64,000 bases of DNA from Antarcticimicrobium sediminis. Lineage in GTDB: Bacteria > Pseudomonadota > Alphaproteobacteria > Rhodobacterales > Rhodobacteraceae. Shown here one piece after another: positions 36,547 to 46,204 of the stretch. Position 1 is the first letter of the stretch; each line of letters begins with the position of its first letter. A program made the translations under genes and the position numbers. The stretch lies in assembly GCF_004348975.1 (NCBI RefSeq), contig NZ_SMFP01000008.1, forward strand, positions 20,080 through 84,079, read 5' to 3'. Below the pieces are notes generated by a model. The model searched no databases. It worked only from the letters and a program-made list of their open reading frames with translations, and had not been told where the DNA came from.

Positions 36547-37163
36547 GCGGCGAGGCCGGTTCTTCTGCAAACTTGGATGTTTCACGTGAAACAATGGATC
36601 GCTTGAACCGATTTGTGGCTGTGCTTGAGAAGTGGAATCCACGAATCAATCTGGTTTCGCGCAACAGCATTTCAGAGGTCTGGACGCGCCATATTGCGGA
36701 TTCTCTTCAGGTTTTTCGATGCACAACCCCGATCGGGCATTGGGTTGATCTGGGCAGTGGCGGTGGATTTCCGGGCCTTGTTATCGCTATTCTCGCGCAA
36801 GAGATGGCCCCGGATTTGCGCGTAACGCTGGTTGAAAGCGATCAGCGAAAATCAGCCTTTTTGCGGACGGCGGCCCGTGAAGCGGGGGTCCGTTGCACAG
36901 TGATTACCGAAAGAATTGAAACTTTGGAGCCGCAAGAGGCAGATATCCTATCCGCCCGTGCCTTGGCCGATCTTGAGACGTTGATGGACTATACCCAGCG
37001 GCACCTGAAACCCGGTGGCGTGGCGCTGTTTCCAAAAGGCGTCACCTGGAAAAAAGAGTGTGTCGCGGCGCGCCAAAGATGGAATTTCAACGCTGAGCAG
37101 ATTACCAGTAAAACAGATCCCGATGCCGTGATCCTGAAAATCGAAGGAGTGTCGCGTGCCTGA
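36543..37163 (+). CDS. rsmG: 16S rRNA (guanine-527-N7)-methyltransferase RsmG
   Basis: 206 residues. The SAM site [16 protein letters not shown] and [16 protein letters not shown] identify RsmG (GidB), which methylates G527 of 16S rRNA. RNAs lacking this mark confer low-level streptomycin resistance in other bacteria. ATG 36543 is coupled to the mnmG stop; an alternative ATG at 36594 would skip the residues encoded by parS site 2. The end overlaps parA by 8 nt. Confidence 0.95.
   Translation: MSGEAGSSANLDVSRETMDRLNRFVAVLEKWNPRINLVSRNSISEVWTRHIADSLQVFRCTTPIGHWVDLGSGGGFPGLVIAILAQEMAPDLRVTLVESDQRKSAFLRTAAREAGVRCTVITERIETLEPQEADILSARALADLETLMDYTQRHLKPGGVALFPKGVTWKKECVAARQRWNFNAEQITSKTDPDAVILKIEGVSRA
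36578..36593. other. parS centromere site 2 (perfect 16-bp palindrome)
   Basis: A second exact TGTTTCACGTGAAACA, inside the 5' end of rsmG where it is read as DVSRET. It lies 1.9 kb from site 1 and 0.56 kb before parA. Two identical palindromes in separate coding frames make chance very unlikely. Confidence 0.97.
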
Positions 37164-37965
37164 CCTGTCCCGCCCACGAGGGCCGAGAATTATCGCCGTC
37201 GCCAACCAAAAGGGTGGTGTTGGCAAAACGACGACGGCGATCAATTTGGCAGCAGCGCTGGTCGAAACTGGAAAGCGGGTTCTGGTTGTGGACATTGACC
37301 CACAGGGCAATGCCTCGACCGGGTTGGGGATTGAGCCGTCAGAGCGTGACATGACGACGTATGAGCTTTTGGTGGAAGACCTGCCGCTTGACGAGGTAAT
37401 CCAACCCACAAAAATCGATGGCCTGTCGATCATTCCGGCCACGGTCGACCTTAGTTCGGCGGATATCGAGCTGATGTCGAACGAAAAACGCAGCTTTCTG
37501 CTTCATGACGCCCTGCGACAGCCGGCAATGGATGGCTTTAATCTCGATTATGTCCTGATTGACTGCCCGCCGTCTCTGAATCTTCTGACGGTCAACGCGA
37601 TGGTCGCCGCACATTCTGTTCTGGTTCCGCTTCAAAGTGAATTTTTTGCGCTCGAAGGGCTATCACAGCTGATGTTGACGATTCGCGAGGTGCGGCAAAC
37701 AGCCAATCCAAATCTTCGGATCGAAGGTGTGATTCTTACCATGTATGACCGGCGCAACAATCTTTCCCAACAGGTGGAGCAAGATGCGCGGGAATATCTG
37801 GGTGACTTGGTTTTCAAGACGGTGATTCCCCGCAACGTCCGGGTGAGCGAGGCGCCTTCATATGCGATGCCAGTATTGAGTTATGATACCGGGTCGCAAG
37901 GGGCGATTGCCTATCGTGCTTTGGCGCGGGAAATGATTGGAAAGCACGAAAAGATTGCCGCCTGA
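37156..37965 (+). CDS. parA: Chromosome-partitioning ATPase ParA
   Basis: 269 residues, deviant-Walker ATPase that moves ParB-parS complexes to the cell pole. The signature KGGVGKTTTAINLAAAL has the extra Lys; then VVDIDPQGNASTGLG, IDCPPSLNLLTVNAM and a C-terminal RNVRVSEAPSYAMPV. It starts with GTG 37156, preceded by AAGGAG, inside the rsmG end. parB follows after 20 nt, and two parS sites lie upstream. Confidence 0.97.
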   Translation: MPDLSRPRGPRIIAVANQKGGVGKTTTAINLAAALVETGKRVLVVDIDPQGNASTGLGIEPSERDMTTYELLVEDLPLDEVIQPTKIDGLSIIPATVDLSSADIELMSNEKRSFLLHDALRQPAMDGFNLDYVLIDCPPSLNLLTVNAMVAAHSVLVPLQSEFFALEGLSQLMLTIREVRQTANPNLRIEGVILTMYDRRNNLSQQVEQDAREYLGDLVFKTVIPRNVRVSEAPSYAMPVLSYDTGSQGAIAYRALAREMIGKHEKIAA

Positions 37966-37985
37966 GTGGCGCGGAGGGGAGCATA

Positions 37986-38885
37986 ATGGCCGAGAAAAAG
38001 AATAGACCCCGTGGGCTTGGGCGTGGATTGTCGGCGCTGATGGCAGACGTCACCTCTGATCCGGCACATTCGGCGGATCAGGCGCTGCGTCGTGCCGATG
38101 GCCAGGTGCCGATCGAACAGCTCAAACCAAATCCAAATCAGCCGCGTCGGACTTTCGACCCCAAGAATTTGGAGGATCTCGCGGCCTCTATCCGTGAAAA
38201 AGGCATCCTTCAGCCTTTGATTGTGCGCCCGGATGCGAACGGTGGATATGAAATTGTCGCTGGCGAACGCCGTTGGCGCGCCGCTCAGCAGGCGCAATTG
38301 CATCAGGTTCCGGTTCTGATTCGCGACCTGGACGACACCGAAGTGTTGGAAATCGCGATTATCGAGAATATCCAACGCGCTGACTTGAACGCGGTCGAGG
38401 AGGCCTCTGGATACCGCCAGCTTATGGACAAGTTTGGTCATACGCAGGAAAAGCTGGCCGAGGCGCTTGGAAAAAGCCGAAGCCATATCGCTAACCTGTT
38501 GCGGCTGTTGTCTTTGCCCGAGGATGTGCAATCTCTGGTCAAAAATGGCGAGCTTTCGGCTGGCCATGCGCGGGCGCTGATCACGCTCGATAACCCTTCG
38601 GAACTGGCCAAGACCGTGGTGCGAGACGGATTGTCTGTCCGTGCGACCGAAGCGTTGGTCAAAAAACAACAGCAAGGCGATGCCGCGCCGTCCATCTCCA
38701 AACCGCGGCCCGGTAAAGCGTCGGAAAAGGATGCAGATACCCGCGCGCTTGAGGGGGATCTGTCAGCGATGCTGGGTATGAACGTGGCAATCAACCACGA
38801 ACCGGGCGGCGAGGCGGGGGTCGTTACGATTCGCTATACCACGTTGGATCAACTGGACGATCTTTGTGGGCGACTCAGTCGTTAG
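37986..38885 (+). CDS. parB: Chromosome-partitioning protein ParB (CTP-dependent clamp)
   Basis: 299 residues. The N-terminal basic PRGLGRGLSALM segment, the CTP-binding GERRWRAAQQA (about 93-103) and IIENIQRADLNAVEEA, then the helix-turn-helix DKFGHTQEKLAEALGKSRSHIANLLRLL that reads parS, and a C-terminal dimerisation segment ending in DQLDDLCGRLS. ParB loads on parS, spreads and recruits ParA and SMC. The stop overlaps the convergent DUF454 gene by 11 nt. Confidence 0.97.
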   Translation: MAEKKNRPRGLGRGLSALMADVTSDPAHSADQALRRADGQVPIEQLKPNPNQPRRTFDPKNLEDLAASIREKGILQPLIVRPDANGGYEIVAGERRWRAAQQAQLHQVPVLIRDLDDTEVLEIAIIENIQRADLNAVEEASGYRQLMDKFGHTQEKLAEALGKSRSHIANLLRLLSLPEDVQSLVKNGELSAGHARALITLDNPSELAKTVVRDGLSVRATEALVKKQQQGDAAPSISKPRPGKASEKDADTRALEGDLSAMLGMNVAINHEPGGEAGVVTIRYTTLDQLDDLCGRLSR

Positions 38886-39228
38886 GGCGGGTCCAGATAA
38901 AAATCAGGACGCCGCTCAGAACTAGCGCCTGAATCGCCAAGAGCGTGATTGAGAGCCCGAATAGCAGCGAAAGCATGAAAACGGCGACGATGGAGAGCGT
39001 AGCCAAGCGTTTCGCCCTTGGGTGAATTGCACCGCTGCGCGTCCAGTCTTCGATCACGGGCCCAAAACGAGGGTGGCTGAGGATCCAGGTATGCAAGCGG
39101 GGCGAGGATCGCGCGAACAAGAAACTGGCCAGCAGCAGGAATGGTACGGTCGGAAGCAGCGGCAAAAACACCCCGATCAGGGCGAGCCCGACGCAGAGTG
39201 TTCCCAAACCGGCCCAGACAAAGCGCAT
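38875..39228 (-). CDS. DUF454 (YbaN-family) inner-membrane protein
   Basis: 117 residues. Hydrophobic spans about 4-40 (WAGLGTLCVGLALIGVFLP and LLPTVPFLLLASFLFARSS) and 80-112 surround the SPRLHTWILSHPRFGPVIEDW signature of DUF454/YbaN. The function is unknown. Its 3' end overlaps parB by 11 nt on the opposite strand, and hemW ends 3 nt upstream of its start on the same strand, so it is the last gene of the leftward rph-rdgB-hemW run. Confidence 0.9.
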   Translation of the reverse strand: MRFVWAGLGTLCVGLALIGVFLPLLPTVPFLLLASFLFARSSPRLHTWILSHPRFGPVIEDWTRSGAIHPRAKRLATLSIVAVFMLSLLFGLSITLLAIQALVLSGVLIFIWTRPND

Positions 39229-39231
39229 GTT

Positions 39232-40389
39232 TTACACCGCCAGTAGCTCGCGAAGGATCGCGTTCAAAACCGGGCGACCCTGTTTTGTGACTGTCAGCCG
39301 GTTTCCAGACAGCTGGGTCATACCCAAGTCCTCAAGATCGGCGATCCGGGCAGCGGGCAGGGCGGTGCCCGTAATCGCTGTGTACCGATCAATATCTATA
39401 CCTTCAGTGAGTCGAAGACACATCATGACGTATTCGCACCCCTGATCTTGTGGTGAAAGGCTATATCGCTTCAATTCTCCGGTCTCACGGGCGACTGAAT
39501 CGAGCCATGCGGTGGGGTTTCGGACTGATTCAGTCGCAAATCGGGCTGAATTCCGCGAGATCCGTCCGTGAGCCCCCGGCCCGACGCCGACATAATCGCC
39601 ATAGCGCCAGTATACCAGATTATGTCGCGATTCTGACCCCGGCCGCGCATGGTTCGACACTTCATAGGACGGCATTCCGTGGTCTTCGCAGATCTCCTGC
39701 GTGGCGAAGTACATATCGGCAGACAGGTCGTCATCGGGCAGTCCGTGCAGTTTTCCGGCATTATACCGATCGCCAAACGCCGTTCCTTGTTCGACGGTGA
39801 GTTGGTAGAGCGACAGGTGATCGACCGCCATCGACAGTGCCTCGGTCAATTCTGCCCGCCAATCTGCCAGTGTTTGCTCTTGCCGGGCATAAATTAGGTC
39901 GAAACTGACCCTATCAAAGCAGTTCTGCGCGATATCAAACGCAGCACGGGCTTCTGCAACTGTATGGATTCGACCCAGCCGGCGCAGGTCGGTGTCATTC
40001 ATCGCCTGGATGCCCATCGACACCCGGTTGACGCCAGCGTCGCGGAACCCGGCAAAGCGTCCGGCTTCGACAGATCCTGGATTGGCCTCCAGCGTGATTT
40101 CGATGTCGTTGGCGAAAGACCAGTGGTGACGGGCGGATTCGATCACGGCCGCGACGCTGTTGGGGGCCATCAAGCTTGGCGTTCCACCACCAAAATAGAT
40201 CGAGGTTAAAACCCGGCCCTGGGTCTCGGTTGCTGCGCGCTCTAGCTCCCTCAGATAGGCTCTAACCCAGGCGGATTGGTCGATTTCACGTGAAACATGG
40301 CTGTTGAAATCGCAATAGGGGCATTTGGCCTGACAAAACGGCCAATGCACATAGAGACCAAAGCCCCCAGTGCGCCAATCTTCAACCAA
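39232..40389 (-). CDS. hemW: Radical SAM haem chaperone HemW
   Basis: 385 residues. The radical-SAM cysteines are in FCQAKCPYCDF (CX3CX2C). GGGTPSL, LEANPGS and the C-terminal HemN-like domain follow. HemW was once called HemN-like coproporphyrinogen oxidase but is now taken as a haem-binding chaperone. No ATG fits: a TTG at 40387-40389 (encoding [16 protein letters not shown]) gives the usual family length and overlaps rdgB by 8 nt. A parS-like site with 14 of 16 matches lies at 40282-40297. Confidence 0.9.
   Translation of the reverse strand: MVEDWRTGGFGLYVHWPFCQAKCPYCDFNSHVSREIDQSAWVRAYLRELERAATETQGRVLTSIYFGGGTPSLMAPNSVAAVIESARHHWSFANDIEITLEANPGSVEAGRFAGFRDAGVNRVSMGIQAMNDTDLRRLGRIHTVAEARAAFDIAQNCFDRVSFDLIYARQEQTLADWRAELTEALSMAVDHLSLYQLTVEQGTAFGDRYNAGKLHGLPDDDLSADMYFATQEICEDHGMPSYEVSNHARPGSESRHNLVYWRYGDYVGVGPGAHGRISRNSARFATESVRNPTAWLDSVARETGELKRYSLSPQDQGCEYVMMCLRLTEGIDIDRYTAITGTALPAARIADLEDLGMTQLSGNRLTVTKQGRPVLNAILRELLAV
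40282..40297. other. Near-perfect parS-like site
   Basis: GATTTCACGTGAAACA, matching the parS consensus at 14 of 16 positions; only the first two bases differ. It lies in hemW, read there as HVSRE, about 1.4 kb downstream of parB. This is likely a third, weaker parS. Confidence 0.7.
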
Positions 40390-40993
40390 AACAGCCGGCA
40401 ACGAACTTCTCGACCGCGCGGGCGCGGTGACTGATCTTGTTCTTTTCCCAACGGTCCATTTCGCCAAAGGTGGTGTCATAGCCGTCCGGCACAAAGATCG
40501 GGTCATAGCCGTGGCCCTGATCGCCGCGCATTGGCCAGACGACCTGACCGGGCATCACACCCTCGAACACTTCGTCATGACCATCGGGCCAAGCCAGCAC
40601 CAAGGTGCAGCGAAATTGCGCGCTGCGCGGGTGGGGGGCGTTGCAGGCTTCAAGCTCGTCATGGGTGCGGGTCATGGCCATGATAAAATCGCGGCCAGTG
40701 GGAGTTTCGGCCCAATCCGCAGTATAAACCCCCGGCGCACCGTTCAACGCGTCGATGCTGAGGCCGGAATCGTCCGACAGCGCCGGCAGATTGGTGGCCT
40801 TGGCCGCGGCATGCGCCTTGATCCGCGCATTGCCGACGAATGTATCTTCGGTCTCTTCCGGTTCGGGAAGGTTCAATTCACCGGCGCCCACAACCGAGAC
40901 GCCAAACGGCGCGAGAAGCGCGCGCATCTCGTCGAGTTTGCCGGCGTTATGGGTCGCGACCAGCAGCCGATCACCGGTGAATTTCCGGGTCAT
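40382..40993 (-). CDS. rdgB: dITP/XTP pyrophosphatase (RdgB/HAM1 family)
   Basis: 203 residues. It hydrolyses non-canonical purine triphosphates to their monophosphates and so protects DNA and RNA. Markers: [17 protein letters not shown] (substrate loop), [37 protein letters not shown] with the catalytic acid, and GYDPIFVP near the C-terminus. It overlaps rph by 4 nt and hemW by 8 nt. Confidence 0.96.
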   Translation of the reverse strand: MTRKFTGDRLLVATHNAGKLDEMRALLAPFGVSVVGAGELNLPEPEETEDTFVGNARIKAHAAAKATNLPALSDDSGLSIDALNGAPGVYTADWAETPTGRDFIMAMTRTHDELEACNAPHPRSAQFRCTLVLAWPDGHDEVFEGVMPGQVVWPMRGDQGHGYDPIFVPDGYDTTFGEMDRWEKNKISHRARAVEKFVAGCFG

Positions 40994-41703
40994 GCGCAGG
41001 CGGCTTTTTGCAGTGCGACCAGTTCACTCACACCTTTTTCGGCGAGATCCATCAGTTGGTTCATCTGATCGCGGTTGAAGGTCGAGCCCTCGGCGGACAT
41101 CTGCACTTCGATCAGGCGCCCCGATCCGGTCAGGATGAAATTGCCATCAACCCCGGCTTCGCTGTCCTCGGGATAGTCCAGATCAAGCACGGTTTGTCCG
41201 GCATAGATACCGCAGCTGACCGCCGCAACCGGGTCTATCAGCGGATCAGAGATGACATCGCCGGCCTTCATCAGCTTGTTCACCGCGAGCCGCAGCGCGA
41301 CCCAACCGCCGGTGATCGAGGCGCAGCGGGTGCCGCCGTCGGCCTGAATCACGTCGCAGTCAATGGTGATCTGCCGTTCGCCCAGGGCCACGCGATCGAC
41401 GCCGGCCCGCAGACTGCGCCCGATCAGCCGCTGGATTTCAACGGTGCGTCCGCCTTGCTTGCCTGCTGCGGCTTCTCGACGCATGCGGGTGTTGGTGGCG
41501 CGCGGCAACATGCCGTACTCTGCGGTGACCCATCCGAGGCCAGAGCCTTTGACAAAAGGGGGGACGCGCGCTTCGAGGGTCGCGGTACACAGCACATGGG
41601 TGTCGCCCATGCGGATCATGCAAGAGCCTTCAGCATGTTTTGTTACGTCCGTTTCGATTGAAACTGGCCGTAGTTCGCTTAAATCTCGTCCAGAGGGTCG
41701 CAT
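40990..41703 (-). CDS. rph: Ribonuclease PH
   Basis: 237 residues. RNase PH is a phosphate-dependent 3' exoribonuclease that trims tRNA precursors. [14 protein letters not shown] at the start, [15 protein letters not shown], and [18 protein letters not shown] hold the phosphate- and RNA-binding residues. It is the first gene of the leftward rph-rdgB-hemW operon and is divergent from hrcA, with 113 nt between starts. The rph-hrcA divergence is common in alphaproteobacteria. Confidence 0.97.
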   Translation of the reverse strand: MRPSGRDLSELRPVSIETDVTKHAEGSCMIRMGDTHVLCTATLEARVPPFVKGSGLGWVTAEYGMLPRATNTRMRREAAAGKQGGRTVEIQRLIGRSLRAGVDRVALGERQITIDCDVIQADGGTRCASITGGWVALRLAVNKLMKAGDVISDPLIDPVAAVSCGIYAGQTVLDLDYPEDSEAGVDGNFILTGSGRLIEVQMSAEGSTFNRDQMNQLMDLAEKGVSELVALQKAACA

Positions 41704-41764
41704 GGGAATTCCTTTTCTGATCGGCGTCGGGATACAGTTGTGCCCGACCGGGATGCAACCCCGA

Positions 41765-41792
41765 TTGACCTTCTGTATATGTGGTCTTTAAT
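41765..41792 (+). promoter_or_regulatory. Probable housekeeping promoter of hrcA-grpE
   Basis: TTGACC (41765-41770), 16 nt, TTTAAT (41787-41792), 24 nt ahead of the hrcA start at 41817. No CIRCE element (inverted TTAGCACTC repeats) and no clear sigma-32 pattern is visible here. Confidence 0.45.
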
Positions 41793-41816
41793 GGCGCACC
41801 GCCAGAGGTGACGCAG

Positions 41817-42884
41817 ATGAGCGAAACACAAAGCATACTGCAAGAGCTGAACGACCGTTCGCGCGAGGTGTTCCGCCTAGTGGTGGAGTCGTATCTCGAC
41901 AGTGGCGATCCGGTCGGCAGCCGGACGTTGACGCGGTCGCTGAACGAAAAGATCAGCGCGGCCACGATCCGCAACGTGATGCAGGATCTGGAATATCTGG
42001 GCTTGCTCGACAGTCCGCATGTCAGCGCCGGGCGCATCCCGACCCAGATGGGGCTGCGGATGTTTGTCGATGGCTTGCTGGAGGTCGGCGACCTGACACA
42101 GAGCGACCGGCAGAAAATCGATGCCACGCTGACCAGCAGCAATTCCAATGACGTGGGCGGCGTTCTTGATCGCATCGGCGCGGCGCTTTCGGGGGTGACT
42201 CATGGCGCGTCGCTGGTGCTGGCCCCCAAACACGAGGCTGAGATCCGGCATATCGAGTTCGTCTCGCTTGCGCAGGATCGGGCGCTTGTGGTGTTGGTGC
42301 TGGCGGATGGTCATGTGGAAAACCGTCTGTTCACGCCACCGCCGGGACAGACGCCCAGTTCGATGCGCGAGGCGGCGAATTTTCTGAACACCGTGATCGA
42401 GGGCCGCACGCTGACCAATGCGCGCGCGGTGATCCGCACCGAGATTTCGGCGCGGCGACAGGAAATCGACAGCCTTGCGCGCGAGATGGTCGAAAGCGGC
42501 TTTGCCGTCTGGGACGAGGGCGATGGTGATTCGGCGCGCCTGATCGTGCGTGGTCGCGCCAATCTTCTGGCCGAGAATGGCTATGGCGACGAACTGGATC
42601 GCATCCGCACCCTGTTTGACGATCTGGAGCGCAAGCGCGATATCGAGCAGTTCCTTGACCTGACTGAAGAGGGCGAGGGGGTGCGAATTTTTATCGGCTC
42701 CGAGAACAAACTTTTCTCACTTTCGGGTTCCTCTTTGGTTGTCTCTCCCTATATGAACGCAGATCGAAAAATCATCGGCGCGGTCGGCGTGATCGGCCCG
42801 ACCCGCCTGAATTACGGACGAATTGTGCCCATCGTGGATTATACGGCGCAACTGGTCGGCAAGCTGATCGCTGACCGGAGTTAG
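41817..42884 (+). CDS. hrcA: Heat-inducible transcription repressor HrcA
   Basis: 355 residues. HrcA represses groESL-type operons by binding CIRCE and is stabilised by GroEL. The winged-helix N-terminus shows VVESYLDSGDPVGSRTLTR and TIRNVMQDLEYLGLLDSPHVSAGRIPT, and the C-terminus has VVSPYMNADRKIIGAVGVIGPTRLNYGRIVP. The start ATG 41817 (MSETQSIL) is preferred to a GTG at 41781. grpE follows by 9 nt, the usual hrcA-grpE pairing. Confidence 0.97.
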   Translation: MSETQSILQELNDRSREVFRLVVESYLDSGDPVGSRTLTRSLNEKISAATIRNVMQDLEYLGLLDSPHVSAGRIPTQMGLRMFVDGLLEVGDLTQSDRQKIDATLTSSNSNDVGGVLDRIGAALSGVTHGASLVLAPKHEAEIRHIEFVSLAQDRALVVLVLADGHVENRLFTPPPGQTPSSMREAANFLNTVIEGRTLTNARAVIRTEISARRQEIDSLAREMVESGFAVWDEGDGDSARLIVRGRANLLAENGYGDELDRIRTLFDDLERKRDIEQFLDLTEEGEGVRIFIGSENKLFSLSGSSLVVSPYMNADRKIIGAVGVIGPTRLNYGRIVPIVDYTAQLVGKLIADRS

Positions 42885-42893
42885 AGGTGAAAT

Positions 42894-43457
42894 ATGGCAG
42901 AGCCCAAGAACGACGACTTTCTGGACGATATCGAAGCTGCGGAGGCAGAGGAGCTGTTGGAAGAGATGGCCGAGATTGATTCCGAGGCAGCCGAGATCGA
43001 TGCATTGCGGGCCGAGCGGGATGAGCTGAAAGACCGGTTCATGCGCGCTTTGGCCGATACCGAGAACACGCGCAAGCGCTCTGAGAAGCAACGCCGCGAG
43101 GCGGAGCAATATGGCGGTTCGAAACTGGCCCGTGACGTATTGCCGGTTTATGACAACCTCAAGCGCGCGCTTGAAGTGGTCACCGACGAGCAAAAAGCCA
43201 GCGCCGGGGCGCTGATCGAGGGCGTCGAACTGACGCTGCGCGAGTTGTTGAATGTATTTGGCAAGCACGGGATCGAGCTTATCGCGCCCGAGGTTGGCGA
43301 AAAATTCGATCCGCAGGTCCATCAGGCGATGTTCGAGGCACCGGTTCCCGGAACCAAATCCGGCGACATCATTCAGGTGGCCGCCGAAGGGTTCCTGCTG
43401 CATGACCGGTTGTTGCGTCCGGCGCAGGTGGGCGTTTCGTCAACCCCGGCGACGTGA
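42894..43457 (+). CDS. grpE: Nucleotide exchange factor GrpE
   Basis: 187 residues. GrpE releases ADP from DnaK. A long acidic helical N-terminus forms a coiled coil (about 15-90), followed by the beta-domain: LPVYDNLKRALEV, FGKHGIELIAPEVGEKFDPQVHQAMFEAP and VAAEGFLLHDRLLRPAQVGV. The C-terminus ends in STPAT. No dnaK is in the window. An intergenic repeat-like element follows immediately. Confidence 0.97.
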   Translation: MAEPKNDDFLDDIEAAEAEELLEEMAEIDSEAAEIDALRAERDELKDRFMRALADTENTRKRSEKQRREAEQYGGSKLARDVLPVYDNLKRALEVVTDEQKASAGALIEGVELTLRELLNVFGKHGIELIAPEVGEKFDPQVHQAMFEAPVPGTKSGDIIQVAAEGFLLHDRLLRPAQVGVSSTPAT

Positions 43458-43462
43458 TCTGA

Positions 43463-43517
43463 ACGCGCCCCCGTTGGGGGCGTGTGCCTCCGGCGGGAGT
43501 ATTTGGAACAAGAAGAA
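43463..43517. repeat. Rhodobacteraceae-type intergenic hairpin element
   Basis: Between the convergent grpE and mutS: a 10-bp stem ACGCGCCCCC/GGGGGCGTGT (one G-T) with loop GTT (43463-43485), a small CTCC/GGAG hairpin (43488-43499), then AGTATTTGGAACAAGAAGAA (43498-43517). I recognise this hairpin-plus-AGTATTTGG...AAGAAGAA block as a common intergenic element of Roseobacter-group genomes, probably an RNA 3'-end or terminator structure. Only one copy is in this window. Confidence 0.6.
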
Positions 43518-43564
43518 ATGGCGCACGCGACTGGGGTCGGGGCGCCATTTGTCGTTTCTCGTGC

Positions 43565-46204
43565 TCAGCTCTTGGCCGCGTCTTTCAGCTTGTACAGCAG
43601 ATCCAGCGCGGCGCGGGGGGTAAGCTCGTCCGGGTGGATCTCCTCCAGCATTTGCACCACGGGTGCGGCTGGTTTTGGCGTAGCGGGGGCCGGGGCTGGC
43701 ATCGCGGCAAAGAGCGGCAGATCGTCGATCAGCGCCTTTTGGGTTGCACCGCCTTCGCGCTCGCCCTGCTCCAGCGCGTCAAGCACCACGCGCGCCCGTG
43801 CCACGACCGAGGCGGGCAGCCCGGCAAGCTGGGCCACCTGCACCCCATAGGAGCGGTCGGCGGCGCCCTTGCGTACCTCATGCAGGAAAATAACTTCGCC
43901 GTCCCATTCGCGCACGGCAACGGTGGCGTTTTCCACGTGATCAAGCTTGCCTGCCAGCGCCGTCAGCTCGTGGTAGTGGGTGGCGAACAGGGCGCGGGAG
44001 CGATTGACGTCATGCAGATGCTCCAGCGTTGCCCAGGCGATCGACAGCCCGTCATAGGTTGCGGTGCCGCGCCCGATCTCGTCAAGGATCACCAGCGCCC
44101 GATCATCGGCCTGATTCAGGATCGCGGCGGTCTCGACCATTTCGACCATGAAGGTGGAGCGCCCCCGCGCCAGATCGTCGGAGGCGCCGACACGGCTGAA
44201 AATCTGGCTGACAAGCCCGATATGGGCGCTGTCGGCGGGGACATAGCAGCCGATCTGCGCCAAAAGCGCGATCAGGGCGTTCTGGCGCAGAAAGGTCGAT
44301 TTACCGGCCATGTTGGGGCCGGTCAGCAACCAGATCGCGGCACCGTTCTGTGCGGAGAGGTCGCAATCATTGGCGACAAAGGGCGATCCGCCCTGTTGCC
44401 GCAGAGCCTGTTCCACCACCGGATGACGTCCGCCGACAATATCGAAGGCGCGGCTGTCATCGACACGGGGGCGGCACCAGCTTTCGGCCCGCGCTAGATC
44501 GGCGAGCGCGGCGGCGAGGTCCAGCTCTGCCAGCCCGCGTGCGGTGACATTGAGGCGGGGCGCATGGTGCAAAATCGCCTCACAAAGCCCTTGGTAGAGC
44601 CGCTTTTCGATCTCCAGCGCGCGATTTCCGGAGTTCAGGATTCGGGTCTCGATCTCGGAGAGTTCGACGGTGGTAAAGCGGATCTGGTTCGCCGTGGTCT
44701 GGCGGTGGATATAGGTTTCTGACAGCGGCGGTTTCAGCATCTTTTCCGCGTGGGCCGCCGTGGTCTCGATGAAATAGCCCAGCACGTTGTTGTGTTTGAT
44801 CTTCAGCGCGGAAACACCTGTGTGTTCGCTGTATTTCTTTTGCAGCGCCGCAATGACCGAGCGGCCCTCGTCCCGCAGGGTGCGCGCCTCGTCCAGATCT
44901 GTGTCATAGCCGGGGGCGATAAAACCGCCGTCCCGCGCGAGCATTGGCGGGTCGGCGACAAGCGCGGCCTCGAGCAGGGCCGAGAGATCGTCGAACCCGG
45001 TCAGCCCTTGGACCGCATCGGCCAGAAGCGGCGGCAAGGTGCGCGCGGCGCAGGTCTCGGCTAGGGCGGCGGCTTGCGCCAGCGCGCCCCGGATCGCGGT
45101 CATATCGCGGGGGCCGCCCCGCTCCAGTGCCAAGCGCGACAGGGCGCGGTCCAGATCGGGTGTTTTTCGCAGAGCGTCGCGCAGATCGGCCGTGAAGGTG
45201 CTGTCATCGACGCAAAACGCGATGCCATCCTGTCGGGCATGGATCGCGTTCAGGTCGCGCGAGGGGCTGGAGAGCCGTTGTTCCAAAAGGCGCGCGCCCC
45301 CCGGTGTGACGGTGCGATCCATGACCGCCAGCAAGGACCCGGCCTTGCCCCCTGACAACGCCCGCGTCAGTTCCAGATTGCGCCGCGTTGCGGCGTCGAT
45401 CTGGACGATGCGATCCTGCGCCTCGCGTTGGGGCGGTTGCAGCAGCGGCAGCTTGCCTTTCTGGGTGATGTCCAGATAGGCGATCAGCGCCCCCATCGCC
45501 GAGATTTCGGCGCGGGTGAAACTGCCAAAGGCATCCAGCGCAGAGATGCTGAACAAGTCCAGAATGCGCTTTTCCGCCGAGGTGCTGTCGAAATTCGTGC
45601 GGGGAAGCGGTGTCAGCGCGATGCCCAGATCAGAGACTAACCCGTGCTTTTCCTGCTCGATCGTCTCTGGCACGATCAATTCGGACGGGGCAAGGCGGGC
45701 CAGTTCGGGCGACAGTCGCACCGGTGTCATCGCCATCACGTGAAACGCCCCGGTCGAGATATCCGCCCAAGCCAGCGCGGCCTGATCGCGGATCTCGCAA
45801 TAGGCGGCAAGGAAATTGTGCCGCCGCGCCTCCAACAGCGATTCCTCGGTCAGCGTGCCGGGGGTGACCAGCCGGACCACATCGCGGTGAACCACCGATT
45901 TAGAGCCACGTTTCTTGGCCTCGGCCGGGCTTTCCATCTGTTCGCAGACGGCGACGCGAAACCCTTTGCGGATCAGCGTTAGAAGATAGTTTTCAGCGGC
46001 ATGGACCGGCACGCCGCACATCGGGATATCCTCGCCCGCATGTTTGCCGCGTTTGGTCAGCGCGATATCAAGCGCCTCTGATGCGGCCGCGGCGTCATCA
46101 AAGAACATCTCATAGAAATCACCCATGCGATAGAACAACAGCGCATCGGCATTCTGGGCCTTGATTTCAAGGTATTGCGCCATCATCGGCGTGACGGTGG
46201 ACAA
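43565..46204 (-). CDS. mutS: DNA mismatch repair protein MutS
   Basis: 879 residues. The mismatch-reading domain has [15 protein letters not shown], where the Phe-X-Glu is contained; the ATPase has Walker [10 protein letters not shown] (629-637), [16 protein letters not shown] and the His-box region [12 protein letters not shown]. The start is TTG 46204, which gives [15 protein letters not shown] and has GGGGAGG 6 nt upstream. An ATG at 46186 would drop the first six residues. Convergent with grpE, divergent from maeB. Confidence 0.97.
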   Translation of the reverse strand: MSTVTPMMAQYLEIKAQNADALLFYRMGDFYEMFFDDAAAASEALDIALTKRGKHAGEDIPMCGVPVHAAENYLLTLIRKGFRVAVCEQMESPAEAKKRGSKSVVHRDVVRLVTPGTLTEESLLEARRHNFLAAYCEIRDQAALAWADISTGAFHVMAMTPVRLSPELARLAPSELIVPETIEQEKHGLVSDLGIALTPLPRTNFDSTSAEKRILDLFSISALDAFGSFTRAEISAMGALIAYLDITQKGKLPLLQPPQREAQDRIVQIDAATRRNLELTRALSGGKAGSLLAVMDRTVTPGGARLLEQRLSSPSRDLNAIHARQDGIAFCVDDSTFTADLRDALRKTPDLDRALSRLALERGGPRDMTAIRGALAQAAALAETCAARTLPPLLADAVQGLTGFDDLSALLEAALVADPPMLARDGGFIAPGYDTDLDEARTLRDEGRSVIAALQKKYSEHTGVSALKIKHNNVLGYFIETTAAHAEKMLKPPLSETYIHRQTTANQIRFTTVELSEIETRILNSGNRALEIEKRLYQGLCEAILHHAPRLNVTARGLAELDLAAALADLARAESWCRPRVDDSRAFDIVGGRHPVVEQALRQQGGSPFVANDCDLSAQNGAAIWLLTGPNMAGKSTFLRQNALIALLAQIGCYVPADSAHIGLVSQIFSRVGASDDLARGRSTFMVEMVETAAILNQADDRALVILDEIGRGTATYDGLSIAWATLEHLHDVNRSRALFATHYHELTALAGKLDHVENATVAVREWDGEVIFLHEVRKGAADRSYGVQVAQLAGLPASVVARARVVLDALEQGEREGGATQKALIDDLPLFAAMPAPAPATPKPAAPVVQMLEEIHPDELTPRAALDLLYKLKDAAKS

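Noticed and set aside
41704-41816. CIRCE operator before hrcA
   Set aside because: No TTAGCACTC...GAGTGCTAA dyad is present between rph and hrcA.
45732-45747. parS-like TCACGTGAAAC in mutS
   Set aside because: Only 11 of 16 positions match the palindrome; the right half and the left flank are not conserved enough to call a site.
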